From Pseudomonadota bacterium (lineage in GTDB: Bacteria; Pseudomonadota; Alphaproteobacteria; Micropepsales; Micropepsaceae), in the NCBI GenBank assembly GCA_018241025.1, contig JAFEEQ010000024.1, positions 1 to 37,488 on the forward strand: 37,488 nucleotides of DNA. The letters are read 5' to 3'. Positions within the stretch are counted from its first letter, which is position 1. Each line of letters begins with the position of its first letter. Of the stretch, positions 7,384-16,665 are shown in pieces. Position numbers and translations under genes: made by a program. Under the pieces are notes generated by a model. That model worked only from the letters and a program-made list of their open reading frames with translations, was not told where the DNA came from and did no database searches.

Positions 7384-10272
7384 ATGCTGAAGAACATCTC
7401 CATCCGCGGCGCCCGCGAGCACAATCTGAAGAATGTCGATGTCGAGATCCCCCGCGACACGCTGACCGTGCTCACCGGCCTCTCGGGTTCCGGAAAATCC
7501 TCGCTCGCCTTCGACACGATCTATGCCGAGGGCCAGCGCCGCTATGTCGAGTCGCTCTCGGCCTATGCCCGCCAGTTCCTGGAACTCATGCAGAAGCCCG
7601 ATGTCGACCACATTGAAGGCCTCTCCCCCGCGATCTCCATCGAGCAGAAGACGACCTCGCGCAACCCGCGCTCGACGGTCGGCACCGTCACCGAGATCTA
7701 CGACTATCTGCGCCTGCTCTTCGCCCGCGTCGGCGTGCCCTATTCGCCGGCGACCGGCCTTCCCATCGAGAGCCAGACCGTCAGCCAGATGGCCGACCGC
7801 ATCCTCGCCCTGCCCGACGGCACGCGGCTCTACCTGCTCGCGCCGATGGTGCGCGGCCGCAAGGGCGAGTACCGCAAGGAATTCGCCGAGCTGCAGAAGA
7901 AGGGCTTCCAGCGCGTCAAGGTCGACGGCAAATACTACGAGATCGCCAATGTCCCGGCGCTCGACAAGAAGGTGAAGCACGACATCGAAGTCGTGGTCGA
8001 CCGCATCGCGGTGAAGAAGGATCTCGGCAACCGCCTGCCCGACTCCATCGAGACCGCGCTCGGCATCGCCGACGGTCTCGTGATCGCCGAATTTGCCGAC
8101 GAAAAGGAAAAGGACGGCTCGCCGAAGCAGCTTCTGATGTCGTCGAAATTCGCCTGCCCGGTGTCCGGCTTCACGATTCCCGAAATCGAGCCGCGCCTCT
8201 TCTCGTTCAACAACCCGCATGGCGCCTGTCCGGCCTGCGACGGCCTCGGCACACAGCTCTATTTCGATCCCGCCCTCGTCGTGCCCGACGAGTCGCTCAC
8301 CTTGCGCAACGGCGCCATCGCGCCCTGGTCGAAGGGTTCGTCACCCTATTACCTGCAGACGCTCGAGGCGCTGGCGCGGCACTACAAATTCTCGCTCAAC
8401 GAGCCCTTCGAAGACCTGCCGAAGAAAGCGCGCGACGTCGTCCTCTACGGCTCGGGCGAAGACGAGATCAAGTTCATCTACGACGACGGCCTGCGCCGTT
8501 ACGAGACCAAGAAGCCGTTCGAGGGCGTAGTCCCGAACCTGCAACGCCGCTTCAAGGAAACCGACTCCGCCTGGGTGCGCGAGGAGCTCGAGCGTTTCCA
8601 GGACACCAGCCCCTGCGAGGTCTGCAAAGGCTATCGCCTCAAGCCCGAGGCGCTCGCAGTGAAGATCGGCGGCCGCCACATTTCGCAAGTCTGCGAACAG
8701 TCGATCCGCGATGCCGATTCCTGGTTCCGCGATCTCGACAAGAAGCTCACCAAAAAGCAGCAGGAAATCGCGGCGCGCATTCTCAAGGAAATCCGCGCCC
8801 GACTGAAATTCCTCAACAATGTCGGCCTCGACTATCTCAGCCTGTCGCGCGCCTCCGGCACGCTGTCGGGCGGCGAGAGCCAGCGTATCCGCCTCGCCTC
8901 GCAGATCGGCTCCGGCCTGACCGGTGTGCTTTATGTGCTCGACGAACCCTCCATCGGCCTGCACCAGCGCGACAATGCCAAGCTGCTCGAGTCGCTGAAA
9001 GGTCTGCGCGACATGGGCAACACTGTGCTCGTGGTCGAGCATGACGAGGACGCGATCCGCCAGGCCGATCACGTGATCGACATGGGTCCCGGCGCCGGCA
9101 TCCATGGCGGCGAGATCATCGCCGAAGGCACGCCCGAAGACATCATGCGTTCGCCGAAGAGCCTCACCGGCAAATACCTCGTCGGCATCGAGCAGATCGC
9201 GGTTCCGGCGAAGCGCCGCAAAGCCACCCACGACCGCTGGCTGAAGGTGATCGGTGCCAAGGGCAACAATCTCAAGAATGTCTCGGTCGAGATTCCTCTC
9301 GGCACGCTGACCTGCGTCACCGGCGTCTCGGGCGGCGGCAAGTCGACGCTGACCATCGAAACCCTGTTCAAGGCCGCCTCGCGCAAGCTCAACCAGGGCC
9401 GCGAGCATCCCGCGCCTTACGACAGGATCGAAGGCCTCGAATATCTCGACAAGGTCATCGACATCGACCAGTCGCCGATCGGACGCACGCCGCGCTCCAA
9501 CCCCGCGACTTACACCGGCGCCTTCACGCCGATCCGCGACTGGTTCACCGAGCTGCCGGAGGCCAAGGCGCGCGGCTATCAGCCCGGACGCTTCTCGTTC
9601 AACGTGAAGGGCGGGCGCTGCGAAGCCTGCCAGGGCGACGGCGTCATCAAGATCGAGATGCACTTCCTGCCCGACGTCTATGTCCAGTGCGATGTCTGCA
9701 AGGGCAAGCGCTACAACCGCGAGACGCTGGAAGTGAAATTCCGCGATCATTCCATCGCCGACGTGCTCGACATGACGGTGGAAGCCGCCGCCGACCTGTT
9801 CAAGGCGGTGCCCTCGATCCGCGAGAAGATGGACACGCTGACCCGCGTCGGCCTCGGCTACATCTCGGTCGGCCAGCAGGCGACGACGCTCTCCGGCGGC
9901 GAAGCCCAGCGCGTGAAGCTCAGCAAGGAACTGTCGCGCCGCGCCACCGGCCGCACACTCTACATCCTCGATGAACCCACAACGGGCCTTCACTTCCACG
10001 ACGTGAAGAAGCTGCTCGAAGTGCTGCATGAGCTGGTCGACAACGGCAACACCGTGGTGGTGATCGAACACAATCTCGAAGTCATCAAAACCGCGGACTG
10101 GATCATCGATCTCGGCCCCGAAGGCGGCGATGGCGGCGGCGAAATCGTCGCCAGCGGCATGCCGGAAGATGTCGCGAAAGTCGCGCGCAGCTATACCGGC
10201 CAATACCTGAAGCCGCTGCTCAAGACCAAAGCGCCGGAGAAGCCGTCGAAAAAACTCAAAGCGGCCGAATGA
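7384..10272 (+). CDS. uvrA: Excinuclease ABC subunit A
   Basis: This 962-residue protein is the damage-sensing ATPase of nucleotide excision repair, acting with UvrB and UvrC. It has two ABC modules: Walker [10 protein letters not shown] at about residues 32-40 and GVSGGGKST at about 647-655, and signature/Walker B blocks [12 protein letters not shown] (from about 494) with [13 protein letters not shown], and [12 protein letters not shown] with [13 protein letters not shown]. Zinc cysteine pairs are visible (CPACDG, CEVCKG, then CEACQGDG and CDVCKGKR). Length and organisation are normal. The LexA box upstream implies SOS induction and a hairpin with T-run follows the gene. Confidence 0.97.
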   Translation: MLKNISIRGAREHNLKNVDVEIPRDTLTVLTGLSGSGKSSLAFDTIYAEGQRRYVESLSAYARQFLELMQKPDVDHIEGLSPAISIEQKTTSRNPRSTVGTVTEIYDYLRLLFARVGVPYSPATGLPIESQTVSQMADRILALPDGTRLYLLAPMVRGRKGEYRKEFAELQKKGFQRVKVDGKYYEIANVPALDKKVKHDIEVVVDRIAVKKDLGNRLPDSIETALGIADGLVIAEFADEKEKDGSPKQLLMSSKFACPVSGFTIPEIEPRLFSFNNPHGACPACDGLGTQLYFDPALVVPDESLTLRNGAIAPWSKGSSPYYLQTLEALARHYKFSLNEPFEDLPKKARDVVLYGSGEDEIKFIYDDGLRRYETKKPFEGVVPNLQRRFKETDSAWVREELERFQDTSPCEVCKGYRLKPEALAVKIGGRHISQVCEQSIRDADSWFRDLDKKLTKKQQEIAARILKEIRARLKFLNNVGLDYLSLSRASGTLSGGESQRIRLASQIGSGLTGVLYVLDEPSIGLHQRDNAKLLESLKGLRDMGNTVLVVEHDEDAIRQADHVIDMGPGAGIHGGEIIAEGTPEDIMRSPKSLTGKYLVGIEQIAVPAKRRKATHDRWLKVIGAKGNNLKNVSVEIPLGTLTCVTGVSGGGKSTLTIETLFKAASRKLNQGREHPAPYDRIEGLEYLDKVIDIDQSPIGRTPRSNPATYTGAFTPIRDWFTELPEAKARGYQPGRFSFNVKGGRCEACQGDGVIKIEMHFLPDVYVQCDVCKGKRYNRETLEVKFRDHSIADVLDMTVEAAADLFKAVPSIREKMDTLTRVGLGYISVGQQATTLSGGEAQRVKLSKELSRRATGRTLYILDEPTTGLHFHDVKKLLEVLHELVDNGNTVVVIEHNLEVIKTADWIIDLGPEGGDGGGEIVASGMPEDVAKVARSYTGQYLKPLLKTKAPEKPSKKLKAAE

Positions 10273-10373
10273 CGCCCGGTTGATCTCGATCAATCGAGCA
10301 GCGACCGGCGCGGAATAGCGTTTCTCCGACCGGTTCCCCTCCCAAGGCTGCGCACCCGCGCGAAGCCGGTCGA

Positions 10374-10398
10374 GGGCCTCCCTTGTGGAGGCCCTTTT
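10374..10398 (+). terminator. Rho-independent terminator after uvrA
   Basis: GGGCCTCC and GGAGGCCC form an 8-bp perfect stem with a five-base loop, followed by TTTT on the plus strand. It lies about 100 bp past the uvrA stop and just before the convergent sulfotransferase-like gene. Confidence 0.75.
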
Positions 10399-10402
10399 GG
10401 CA

Positions 10403-11248
10403 TCAGGGCATCAGGTCGGCGCGCCAGGCCTCGAGGTCGTAATTGCCGAACAGCATCTGCTCGATCGTCTCGAGCTGCCTCCGCGTGAAGCGCGCGCGTC
10501 CGCGCCCGTCCTCGCCGCGGTTGAAGCGGCTCTCGTGACGCTCGCGCCACGCCATCTCGGCGCCGAGTTCGCACATTTCATCCGTACACGGTATATCAGA
10601 ATGCTCCAGAACCGCGCGCACGGTCTCCACCGGCCGCTCCCGCACATCGGCGAAGCGCAGCACCTTGATGCGCTCCGGCGCCTCGGCGGCGAAGGCGCGC
10701 CAGGTCGCGAAATAGCTCGCATACCAGGGCATCAGGATCGCGATCAGGAAATCGGCCCGCCGTTCCGCATTCCAGCCGTAATAGGCGGACGGGATCGCGA
10801 CATTCAGCCAGTGGTCGGGCGTCGGCGGCTCGGAATCGATCATGTCGAGATAGGACACCAGCATGTCCGGCACACTGCGCAGCATGATCGCCGGCCGCAG
10901 ATCGAGCGCCTCGATGAGATGGCGGTTCGCCGGCAGCGCCTGCATGTGGATATGCGCGACCAGCGTGCTCTCGGGCACGCCGCCGGCGAGATAGAGCAGA
11001 TAGATCGGCAGATAGGGCGTGCCGTCCCGCCCGCCATTGGCATGGGTCACGCGGGTGAGCTGGCCGTTGACGGCATAGAGCAACGCCGTGCGCAGGAATG
11101 TCCCCGCCGCCTTGGGCGCGAAGGCGAGCAGCACGGAACGCCGCCGCTGGCCGAGCGCGTTCAGATAGGCCGCGCTGCCCGGCTCGAAATCGCCGTCGCT
11201 GTTGGGCAGCATGAATACGGCCGAGGCGATATCGACATCCAGCGCCAT
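10403..11248 (-). CDS. Sulfotransferase-like protein
   Basis: This 281-residue soluble protein has a P-loop-like segment LLAFAPKAAGTFLRTAL (about residues 40-56), in the place of the PAPS 5'-phosphosulfate-binding loop, and IMLRSVPDMLVSYLDM (about 121-136), matching the 3'-phosphate-binding block with Arg and Ser. A C-terminal FNRGEDGRGRARFT stretch resembles the third PAPS contact. These suggest transfer of sulfate from PAPS to an unknown acceptor. It is monocistronic, with convergent uvrA on one side and a separate transglycosylase-like gene upstream. The family call is by motif reading only. Confidence 0.65.
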   Translation of the reverse strand: MALDVDIASAVFMLPNSDGDFEPGSAAYLNALGQRRRSVLLAFAPKAAGTFLRTALLYAVNGQLTRVTHANGGRDGTPYLPIYLLYLAGGVPESTLVAHIHMQALPANRHLIEALDLRPAIMLRSVPDMLVSYLDMIDSEPPTPDHWLNVAIPSAYYGWNAERRADFLIAILMPWYASYFATWRAFAAEAPERIKVLRFADVRERPVETVRAVLEHSDIPCTDEMCELGAEMAWRERHESRFNRGEDGRGRARFTRRQLETIEQMLFGNYDLEAWRADLMP

Positions 11249-11379
11249 CGGAAACCCGCCGAGATTGCGGAAACCGGTATCGGCCGCGTCGCGCCGTGGC
11301 GTCCGTTACAAATCCGCAAACGCCTTGCGAAGCGTGGCCAATCCGGGCTTTGTCGACGCTTCGATACAATTCGTGAAGC

Positions 11380-11883
11380 TCAACCGCGGAAGCCCATCCC
11401 CCGGATCAGTTTGGCCTGCACCTTGGCCGCGGCTTCGGCCTTGGTGATCACGCCGTCCCTGTTGGCGTCGAGCCCGGCGTTCTGCTGATAGGCCTTGGTC
11501 GGCTGCTTGAACAGGACGAAAGCTTCCGGCTTGCCCACCGCGGCAGGCCACAGGATCGTCATGTAGACGTCCGACAGCGTCTTCATCTTGCCTTTGTAAG
11601 GCTTCAGATATTTCGCGACGTAGTCGAGCTGGTCGACGGCGGTCATCGCCGCCATCGCATCGGTCGTGGTGCCGAGCGCCTTCGCGGTCACCGGCATGAA
11701 CTGGATCAATCCGGTGGCGCCGCTGACCTTGTTGCGCACATCCGCCGTGAACCGTTCGCCGGTCTCGAACGCCATCGCCGACATGAGATGGCTCGGATCG
11801 CATCCGAGCCCCGCCGAAATCGTCAGGACCTTGGCTTTGAAATCGGCGCCGACCTTCGCGCCCCAGGCAATTGCGTCTGCCAT
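11380..11883 (-). CDS. Transglycosylase/lysozyme-like protein with an EF-hand
   Basis: This 167-residue protein has a lysozyme-like core: AMAFETGERF with a candidate catalytic Glu at residue 41, then GATGLIQFMPVTAK, as in SLT-type and phage-tail muramidases. Near the C-terminus DANRDGVITKAEAA fits a calcium-binding EF-hand loop. There is no signal peptide, so export would need another route or the protein acts after lysis. GGGAGGGTGAC precedes the ATG as a strong ribosome site. No phage genes surround it. Peptidoglycan cleavage is inferred, not shown. Confidence 0.65.
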   Translation of the reverse strand: MADAIAWGAKVGADFKAKVLTISAGLGCDPSHLMSAMAFETGERFTADVRNKVSGATGLIQFMPVTAKALGTTTDAMAAMTAVDQLDYVAKYLKPYKGKMKTLSDVYMTILWPAAVGKPEAFVLFKQPTKAYQQNAGLDANRDGVITKAEAAAKVQAKLIRGMGFRG

Positions 11884-11960
11884 GTCACCCTCCCAGGCAA
11901 ACCGTCAGACGCACGGCTGCCCGGGATAGTGTCAGGAACGGCGGTCAATGCAAGCCGGGT

Positions 11961-13358
11961 TCAGGCCGCTTGAGCGTGATGATGCTTGCCGTGATGGTCG
12001 TCGTGCCCATGACCGTCGTGACCGCCATGGCCATGATCGTCATGCCCACCATGGCCGTGTTCGTCGTGGCCGCCGTGACCATGGTCGTCATGGCCGCCGT
12101 GATCGTCATGCCCACCATGCGCATGATCCTCATGGCCACCATGACCGTGATCGTCGTGGCCGCCGTGACCATGGTCGTCGTGACCGCCATGCCCGTGGTC
12201 ATCGTGACCACCGTGGCCATGGTCTTCGTGGCCCCCGTGACCGTGATCGTCATGGCCACCATGTCCGTGGTCGTCGTCACCACCGTGTCCATGGTCGTCG
12301 TGGCCCCCGTGACCGTGATCTTCATGGCCGCCGTGACCATGATCGTCATGGCCGCCATGGCCGTGATCGTCGTGACCTCCGTGGCCATGGTCATCGTGAC
12401 CGCCATGTCCATGGTCGTCATGAACCGGCGCGATCAGCGGCGCGACAAGAGCATCGTCGTCTTCGGCTTCCTCTTCTTCATGGCCCGTCACCGCGCGGTA
12501 GGCGGTCGCCGTCGCGCCGGCGAGAAGCGCGCTGGAGAGGATCATGCCGATCGCGCTTGCGAGCGCGAACATTCCGGCATGGCCGGCATAGAGCTGCAGA
12601 ACGGCATGAAGCCGCGCAACGGCATCACCGGTCTTGGGCAGGCCGGCCATATCCTGGCCGACCAGGAAGTGCATCGCGATGCCTGCAGCGATCGCCAGCG
12701 GCAAGAAGGTGCCGACGAGAACCAGCAGGATGCGCCAGCTCGAGCCCCGTGCCAGTGCCCAGCCCCGGGCGACGCGAGCATGCTTCTCGACCGCCGCGAC
12801 GGCGGCAAGCAGGAAGCTCAGGCGCAGCACGGCGAGGAAATAGGCGACATAGATCAGGACCGCCAGAACGAGCGCGGCTATCGCCAGCGGCGGCTTGCCG
12901 AGAACGAGCGGCGCGGGCATCAGCTTTGCGCCGTAATCGACGGAAGCCTTCAATCCGAATGCGACCACCAGCGCGACCACGACGCTGAGCGCGATCAGGA
13001 TCAGAACCAGGCGAAGCATCGCGAAGATCAGCCGAAGCTCGCGCGGTCCGAGGACGAAGTGCGCCAGGGCGAAGTCGTGACGGATGCCGAGCGCTTCCTG
13101 GGTCAGGGAGATGCCGAGTACCGCCTTCACCACGAAGGCCGCAACGATCAACCCGCCCAGCGTAAGCAGGCCGCTTGCAAGCTGCTCCTGGTTCTGCGTC
13201 AGCGGCGACAGCCAGTTCGGCGCGCCTTGCAGGAATACATAGAGCGCTCCGGCATAGAGCGCGGCCGGCAGCCAGGCCGTGCCGATGATCTGAAAGAAGC
13301 GGCCAAACAGGAATTGATAGGCGTGCGCGATGCTCCGCCCGACTGGCACTTTTTCCAT
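11961..13358 (-). CDS. Polytopic membrane protein with a long His/Asp-rich octapeptide-repeat tail
   Basis: This 465-residue protein has a hydrophobic region of about six helices (residues 15-290), containing an AVLRLSFLLAAVAAVEK...RGWALARGSSWRILLVLVG block similar to the two paralogues at 14718-15587 and 15584-16513. This block resembles the membrane domain family of glycerophosphodiester phosphodiesterases. From residue 313 to 454 the tail is about 18 copies of HDDHGHGG (variants HEDHGHGG, DDDHGHGG, one short HDDHGG), ending in HHGKHHHAQAA. Such sequences bind Zn, Ni, Co or Cu in known proteins, so a role in metal handling is inferred. The paralogues lack the tail. The function is not known. 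Confidence 0.75.
   Translation of the reverse strand: MEKVPVGRSIAHAYQFLFGRFFQIIGTAWLPAALYAGALYVFLQGAPNWLSPLTQNQEQLASGLLTLGGLIVAAFVVKAVLGISLTQEALGIRHDFALAHFVLGPRELRLIFAMLRLVLILIALSVVVALVVAFGLKASVDYGAKLMPAPLVLGKPPLAIAALVLAVLIYVAYFLAVLRLSFLLAAVAAVEKHARVARGWALARGSSWRILLVLVGTFLPLAIAAGIAMHFLVGQDMAGLPKTGDAVARLHAVLQLYAGHAGMFALASAIGMILSSALLAGATATAYRAVTGHEEEEAEDDDALVAPLIAPVHDDHGHGGHDDHGHGGHDDHGHGGHDDHGHGGHEDHGHGGHDDHGHGGDDDHGHGGHDDHGHGGHEDHGHGGHDDHGHGGHDDHGHGGHDDHGHGGHEDHAHGGHDDHGGHDDHGHGGHDEHGHGGHDDHGHGGHDGHGHDDHHGKHHHAQAA
11997..12422 (-). repeat. In-frame 24-bp tandem repeat encoding HDDHGHGG
   Basis: About 18 tandem copies of a 24-bp unit encode the octapeptide tail of the membrane protein. One unit is six codons long and several carry Asp/Glu or His/Asp substitutions, mostly by single changes. 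Many copies differ at synonymous positions, which suggests an older array kept by protein-level selection. It is prone to slippage and length variation. Confidence 0.9.
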
Positions 13359-13467
13359 CTGTAATCCCCCTGGATCCGCTTGTGCGGACCAACACCCTTA
13401 CCGCAAGGCTAACCTAAATTTCGCGGGTGACGCAAAGACGACGAAGCATAAAAAAATTTGAGCTCCG

Positions 13468-14691
13468 TCATGCAACAAGCGGTTGTGAGGCGGCTCGGCG
13501 GCTCCACAGAAGCGCGAGAAAAAGCGCGAGGAGGAATATTACCGCCGAGACATAAAAGGCGGCACCCGGCAGCTGATAGGGCGCAGAAGCGCTGACCCAG
13601 TAACCAAAAATTCCCGTCCAAACCAAGGGTCCGGCGATGCTGCTGAGGTTGGTGATGCTGGCGACCGCCCCTTGCAGCAGACCCTGCTCATTGGCCGGCA
13701 CGGCGCGCGACATCAGCCCTTGAACCGCTGGCTGTGCAACCGTCCAGCCGGTGATGGCGAACGGCATGACGAGATACATCTGCCAGCCCTTGTCCACAGC
13801 CCCGTACAGGATGCTGACGGCAACACTGACGCTAAGCCCGATCAAGATGGCATTGCGCTCGCCGATTCTGGGTATCAGCACGCGGGTGAACCAACCCTGC
13901 CCGATGACGAATATCGCGCCCATGACGGCCAGAGAGACGCCGACTTCCTGGGGCCCCCAGCCGAAGCGGTAGGCGGTATACAGCACCCAAATCACTTCGG
14001 ACGCGCGGTTGGCGAAAGTCGCCAGAACGAAGATCCCGAGAAGCGCGTAGATCGAATTGTAACGGCCGATCTCCAGAAATGCCCCGAACGGATTGGCATT
14101 GCGCCAGGCGAACGCCTTGCGATTTTCCGCCTGGAGCGACTCCGGAAGCGCGAAGAAGCCGAACGCCAGATTGGCGACGCATAAAAGTCCGGCGGCAAGG
14201 AAGGGCAGGCGCAGATCGATGTCTCCCAGCACGCCGCCGATGAGCGGGCCGGTGATGAAGCCCAGGCCGAATATCGCGCCGATCAGTCCGAAGCTCTCCG
14301 CGCGCTTTTCGGGTGGCGTGATATCGGCGACATAGGCCGCCGCGGTCGCAAAGGAGCCGCCCATTACGCCGGCGATCAGCCGGGCGACGGCCAGCACGCC
14401 CAGATCGGGCACAGCGGCCATCAGGAAATAGGACAGCGCCGAGCCGACCAGCGACACGAGGATCAGGGGCCGCCGGCCGAAACGGTCCGACAGGGCGCCG
14501 AACAAGGGCGCGAACACGAACTGGGCGAGCGCAAAGAGCGAGGCAAGAAGGCCGAAGAGATAGGAGGCGCCGGCGATGCTGCCGTGCTCCATCTGCTGCA
14601 GCAGGCGCGGCAGGATCGGAAAGGCCAAGCCGATGCCCAGCATGTCGATATAGACGACAGCGAGCACGACGATCAGGCGCAGGTTGCGCAA
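13468..14691 (-). CDS. MFS transporter, TetA-like drug:H+ antiporter family
   Basis: This 407-residue protein with 12 predicted helices has motif A in the loop between helices 2 and 3 (GALSDRFGRRPLI), and a TetA-like start (LRNLRLIVVLAVVYIDMLGIGLAFPILP). It probably exports a hydrophobic compound across the inner membrane using the proton gradient; the substrate is unknown. No ATG precedes the first helix, so the TTG at 14691 is chosen; the next ATG would start inside helix 1. It lies 26 bp after the upstream paralogous membrane protein gene and appears to be the last gene of that operon. Confidence 0.8.
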   Translation of the reverse strand: MRNLRLIVVLAVVYIDMLGIGLAFPILPRLLQQMEHGSIAGASYLFGLLASLFALAQFVFAPLFGALSDRFGRRPLILVSLVGSALSYFLMAAVPDLGVLAVARLIAGVMGGSFATAAAYVADITPPEKRAESFGLIGAIFGLGFITGPLIGGVLGDIDLRLPFLAAGLLCVANLAFGFFALPESLQAENRKAFAWRNANPFGAFLEIGRYNSIYALLGIFVLATFANRASEVIWVLYTAYRFGWGPQEVGVSLAVMGAIFVIGQGWFTRVLIPRIGERNAILIGLSVSVAVSILYGAVDKGWQMYLVMPFAITGWTVAQPAVQGLMSRAVPANEQGLLQGAVASITNLSSIAGPLVWTGIFGYWVSASAPYQLPGAAFYVSAVIFLLALFLALLWSRRAASQPLVA

Positions 14692-14717
14692 AGTCCGGCT
14701 TTCTTGCCTGCGGCAAC

Positions 14718-15587
14718 TCAGCCGCGTTCCACACTTCCTCCAAACACGGTCTTTCCCGTCATCGCGCGATACGCGAACGCCGCAGGTGTGAACGCCAACG
14801 CATAGGTCAGCGGCGACAGGAATAGCGCGACTCCGACCAGAATGGGAAGATTGGGCTGGGCGGCGCGCAGTTCCAGCGCGATCGCCTTCATCAGGTCCGG
14901 CAGCGTCGTCGGCGCGGCGCCCTGCGGCGCGCTCCCGGGACCGAGCAGAACCGAGGTGATGAGATCGACCACGAGCGCGATCGGTGCCAGCGTGGCAATG
15001 CCGACGCCGACGATGCGCCAGAAATTGCCGCCGGTGAGGCGCCAGCTGCGGATGAATCCGATATCGCTGCCGTCGAGGACCGCCGGCACCAGCAGGAAGC
15101 TGAGCCGCGCCGCCGCATAGATCAGCGCGCCGAAGCCGACACACACCGTGACGGCCACCGCGCCGGGTCCGGCCGCCATGGCAACTCCCGTCGCCAGGAT
15201 CAGCAGGAAGAGGAACAGCGTCAGCAATCCGTAGAGGAGGAAGAAGTTGCCGAAGACCTTCAGCTCTGCCGCGCCGAAGGCCAAATGCGCGAAGGCCGGA
15301 CCCTGCCGGATTCCCATCACCTGCTGGCACAAGGCAACGGCGATCATCGAAAACGCGATCAGCGTCACGACGATGAGCAAGAACGGCAGCAGCGTGACGC
15401 TGCCGGCCGGTGCGGCGCCGGACTCGAGGGCATCCGCCACGGCCGGATAGTAGGCGCGCAGCACGAAGAAATTCACCGCCGCCTGGATCACCGTTGGCAC
15501 CCAGATCAGACCGATGACAGTGCCGATTTCCTGGAACGCGAAAGCGTAGGCCTGACGAATGACCTGGCCTACGGGAAGTTTGTTCAT
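14718..15587 (-). CDS. Polytopic membrane protein, paralogue 2 of 3
   Basis: This 289-residue protein has about six membrane helices and the segment ARLSFLLVPAVLDGSDIGF followed by IRSWRLTGGNFWRIVGVG. It shares this RSWxLxxGNFWRI block with the protein at 15584-16513 and, more loosely, with the His-tailed one. The block resembles the membrane domain fused to some glycerophosphodiester phosphodiesterases, but no catalytic domain is present. The ATG overlaps the stop of the upstream paralogue (ATGA, 15584-15587), so they are translationally coupled. The MFS gene follows. The function is unknown. Confidence 0.75.
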   Translation of the reverse strand: MNKLPVGQVIRQAYAFAFQEIGTVIGLIWVPTVIQAAVNFFVLRAYYPAVADALESGAAPAGSVTLLPFLLIVVTLIAFSMIAVALCQQVMGIRQGPAFAHLAFGAAELKVFGNFFLLYGLLTLFLFLLILATGVAMAAGPGAVAVTVCVGFGALIYAAARLSFLLVPAVLDGSDIGFIRSWRLTGGNFWRIVGVGIATLAPIALVVDLITSVLLGPGSAPQGAAPTTLPDLMKAIALELRAAQPNLPILVGVALFLSPLTYALAFTPAAFAYRAMTGKTVFGGSVERG

Positions 15588-16513
15588 GCCTGCTCCGAAC
15601 CGGTGACGAGCGTGTATGCGGTGCCGATGGCGCCGTTGACAAGCCCGCTGCGCAGAATGAGCGAGACAAGTTGGACGATCACGAGCACCGGCGCCAGCGT
15701 GATGAGGAGTTCGCCGAAATGCTTCAGGAACCGCGCAGCCTCCGCCGGATCGTTGTCCATCGGCGTCATCATGGCATTTGGGCCGGCAACAATCTGGACC
15801 GCCGTGAATATGACGATCTGAACCGCGACCGCGAGCGGCACGGTCACGATCAGGTATGTGCCGACGATGCGCCAGAAATTGCCGCGGCCGAGCTGCCAGG
15901 AACGGCGAATGCCGATGTGGTTCTCCGCGACGACGACAGCGGGGATGAAAAACAGCGCGCGCACCGCGGCGTACAGCATCCCGCAACCGGCGGCGATGCC
16001 GCAGAGCACGGTGATCAGGATGTTCAAAGCCTGCTGGTCCGGCAGCGTCTGATGCAGGACGTATCCGATGATTGCCACGACGAATATGAGAAGCAGGCCC
16101 ATGCCGTACCCGATCAGCAGGAGCAGCATGTACGATCCGATCAGCCGCCAAACCTGGCCGCCAAGCGAGAAGAAGAAGAACACCGGCCCGGGATGCTGGC
16201 CGAGCGCCTTGCGCATGACGCCGACACTGACCATCGCCTCATAGACGATGAGTAGGATAAAAAGCACGAAGTAGCGGCCAAACAGCCCGAACATCGCCGG
16301 AAGCAGGGTCGGCGGCGGCGGCGCCCCGCCGCCCTTCGACTGCGATATGGCGTTGATGAAAGCGGCGAGCTCGGGCAGCGACAAATAGATCATTCCGCCC
16401 ACCAGCGCGCAAAGCACCACCGACGGAAACCAGGCGATGCCCACGATCGACAATATGTTCGTGAACGCAAAACGATAGGCGCCCGATATCGTCGCCTCGA
16501 ACGGAATCTTCAT
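15584..16513 (-). CDS. Polytopic membrane protein, paralogue 3 of 3
   Basis: This 309-residue protein begins MKIPFEATISGAYRFAFTNILSIVG, parallel to MNKLPVGQVIRQAYAFAFQEIG of the next gene. It has about six helices and the shared block RALFFIPAVVVAENHIGIRRS then WQLGRGNFWRIVGTY. It is the first gene of a probable operon with paralogue 2 and the MFS transporter. The start at 16513 is chosen by alignment with the paralogues and a GGTGG stretch upstream; a start at 16570 would add 19 residues of unlike composition. The function is unknown; a membrane assembly or lipid-related role is only a guess. Confidence 0.75.
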   Translation of the reverse strand: MKIPFEATISGAYRFAFTNILSIVGIAWFPSVVLCALVGGMIYLSLPELAAFINAISQSKGGGAPPPPTLLPAMFGLFGRYFVLFILLIVYEAMVSVGVMRKALGQHPGPVFFFFSLGGQVWRLIGSYMLLLLIGYGMGLLLIFVVAIIGYVLHQTLPDQQALNILITVLCGIAAGCGMLYAAVRALFFIPAVVVAENHIGIRRSWQLGRGNFWRIVGTYLIVTVPLAVAVQIVIFTAVQIVAGPNAMMTPMDNDPAEAARFLKHFGELLITLAPVLVIVQLVSLILRSGLVNGAIGTAYTLVTGSEQA

Positions 16514-16665
16514 GGCCACCACCCCCGATGCACGGCTGCGCATCTTAGGGACCGCAACCGCTTCGGGCAATCGACCCCGCGTGCTGCACTGCCGCGAAGG
16601 CGCACATGCCGTGACAGGCGTGCGACGCTGCGGTTAAGGTTGCATCTCATCCGAAGGATCAGGGC

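Noticed and set aside
8341..10293. Long open frame of about 650 codons on the minus strand across uvrA
   Set aside because: It is antisense to an unmistakable uvrA and arises from strong third-position GC bias; no protein family is visible.
11997..12422. 24-bp periodic array resembling a CRISPR
   Set aside because: There are no unique spacers, the units are contiguous and in frame with a protein, and no cas genes are near.
11871..13364. Plus-strand frame of about 497 codons over the His-repeat gene, with a valine/methionine-rich repeat
   Set aside because: It is the mirror of the HDDHGHGG repeat; the minus-strand frame has membrane helices, a ribosome site and paralogues.
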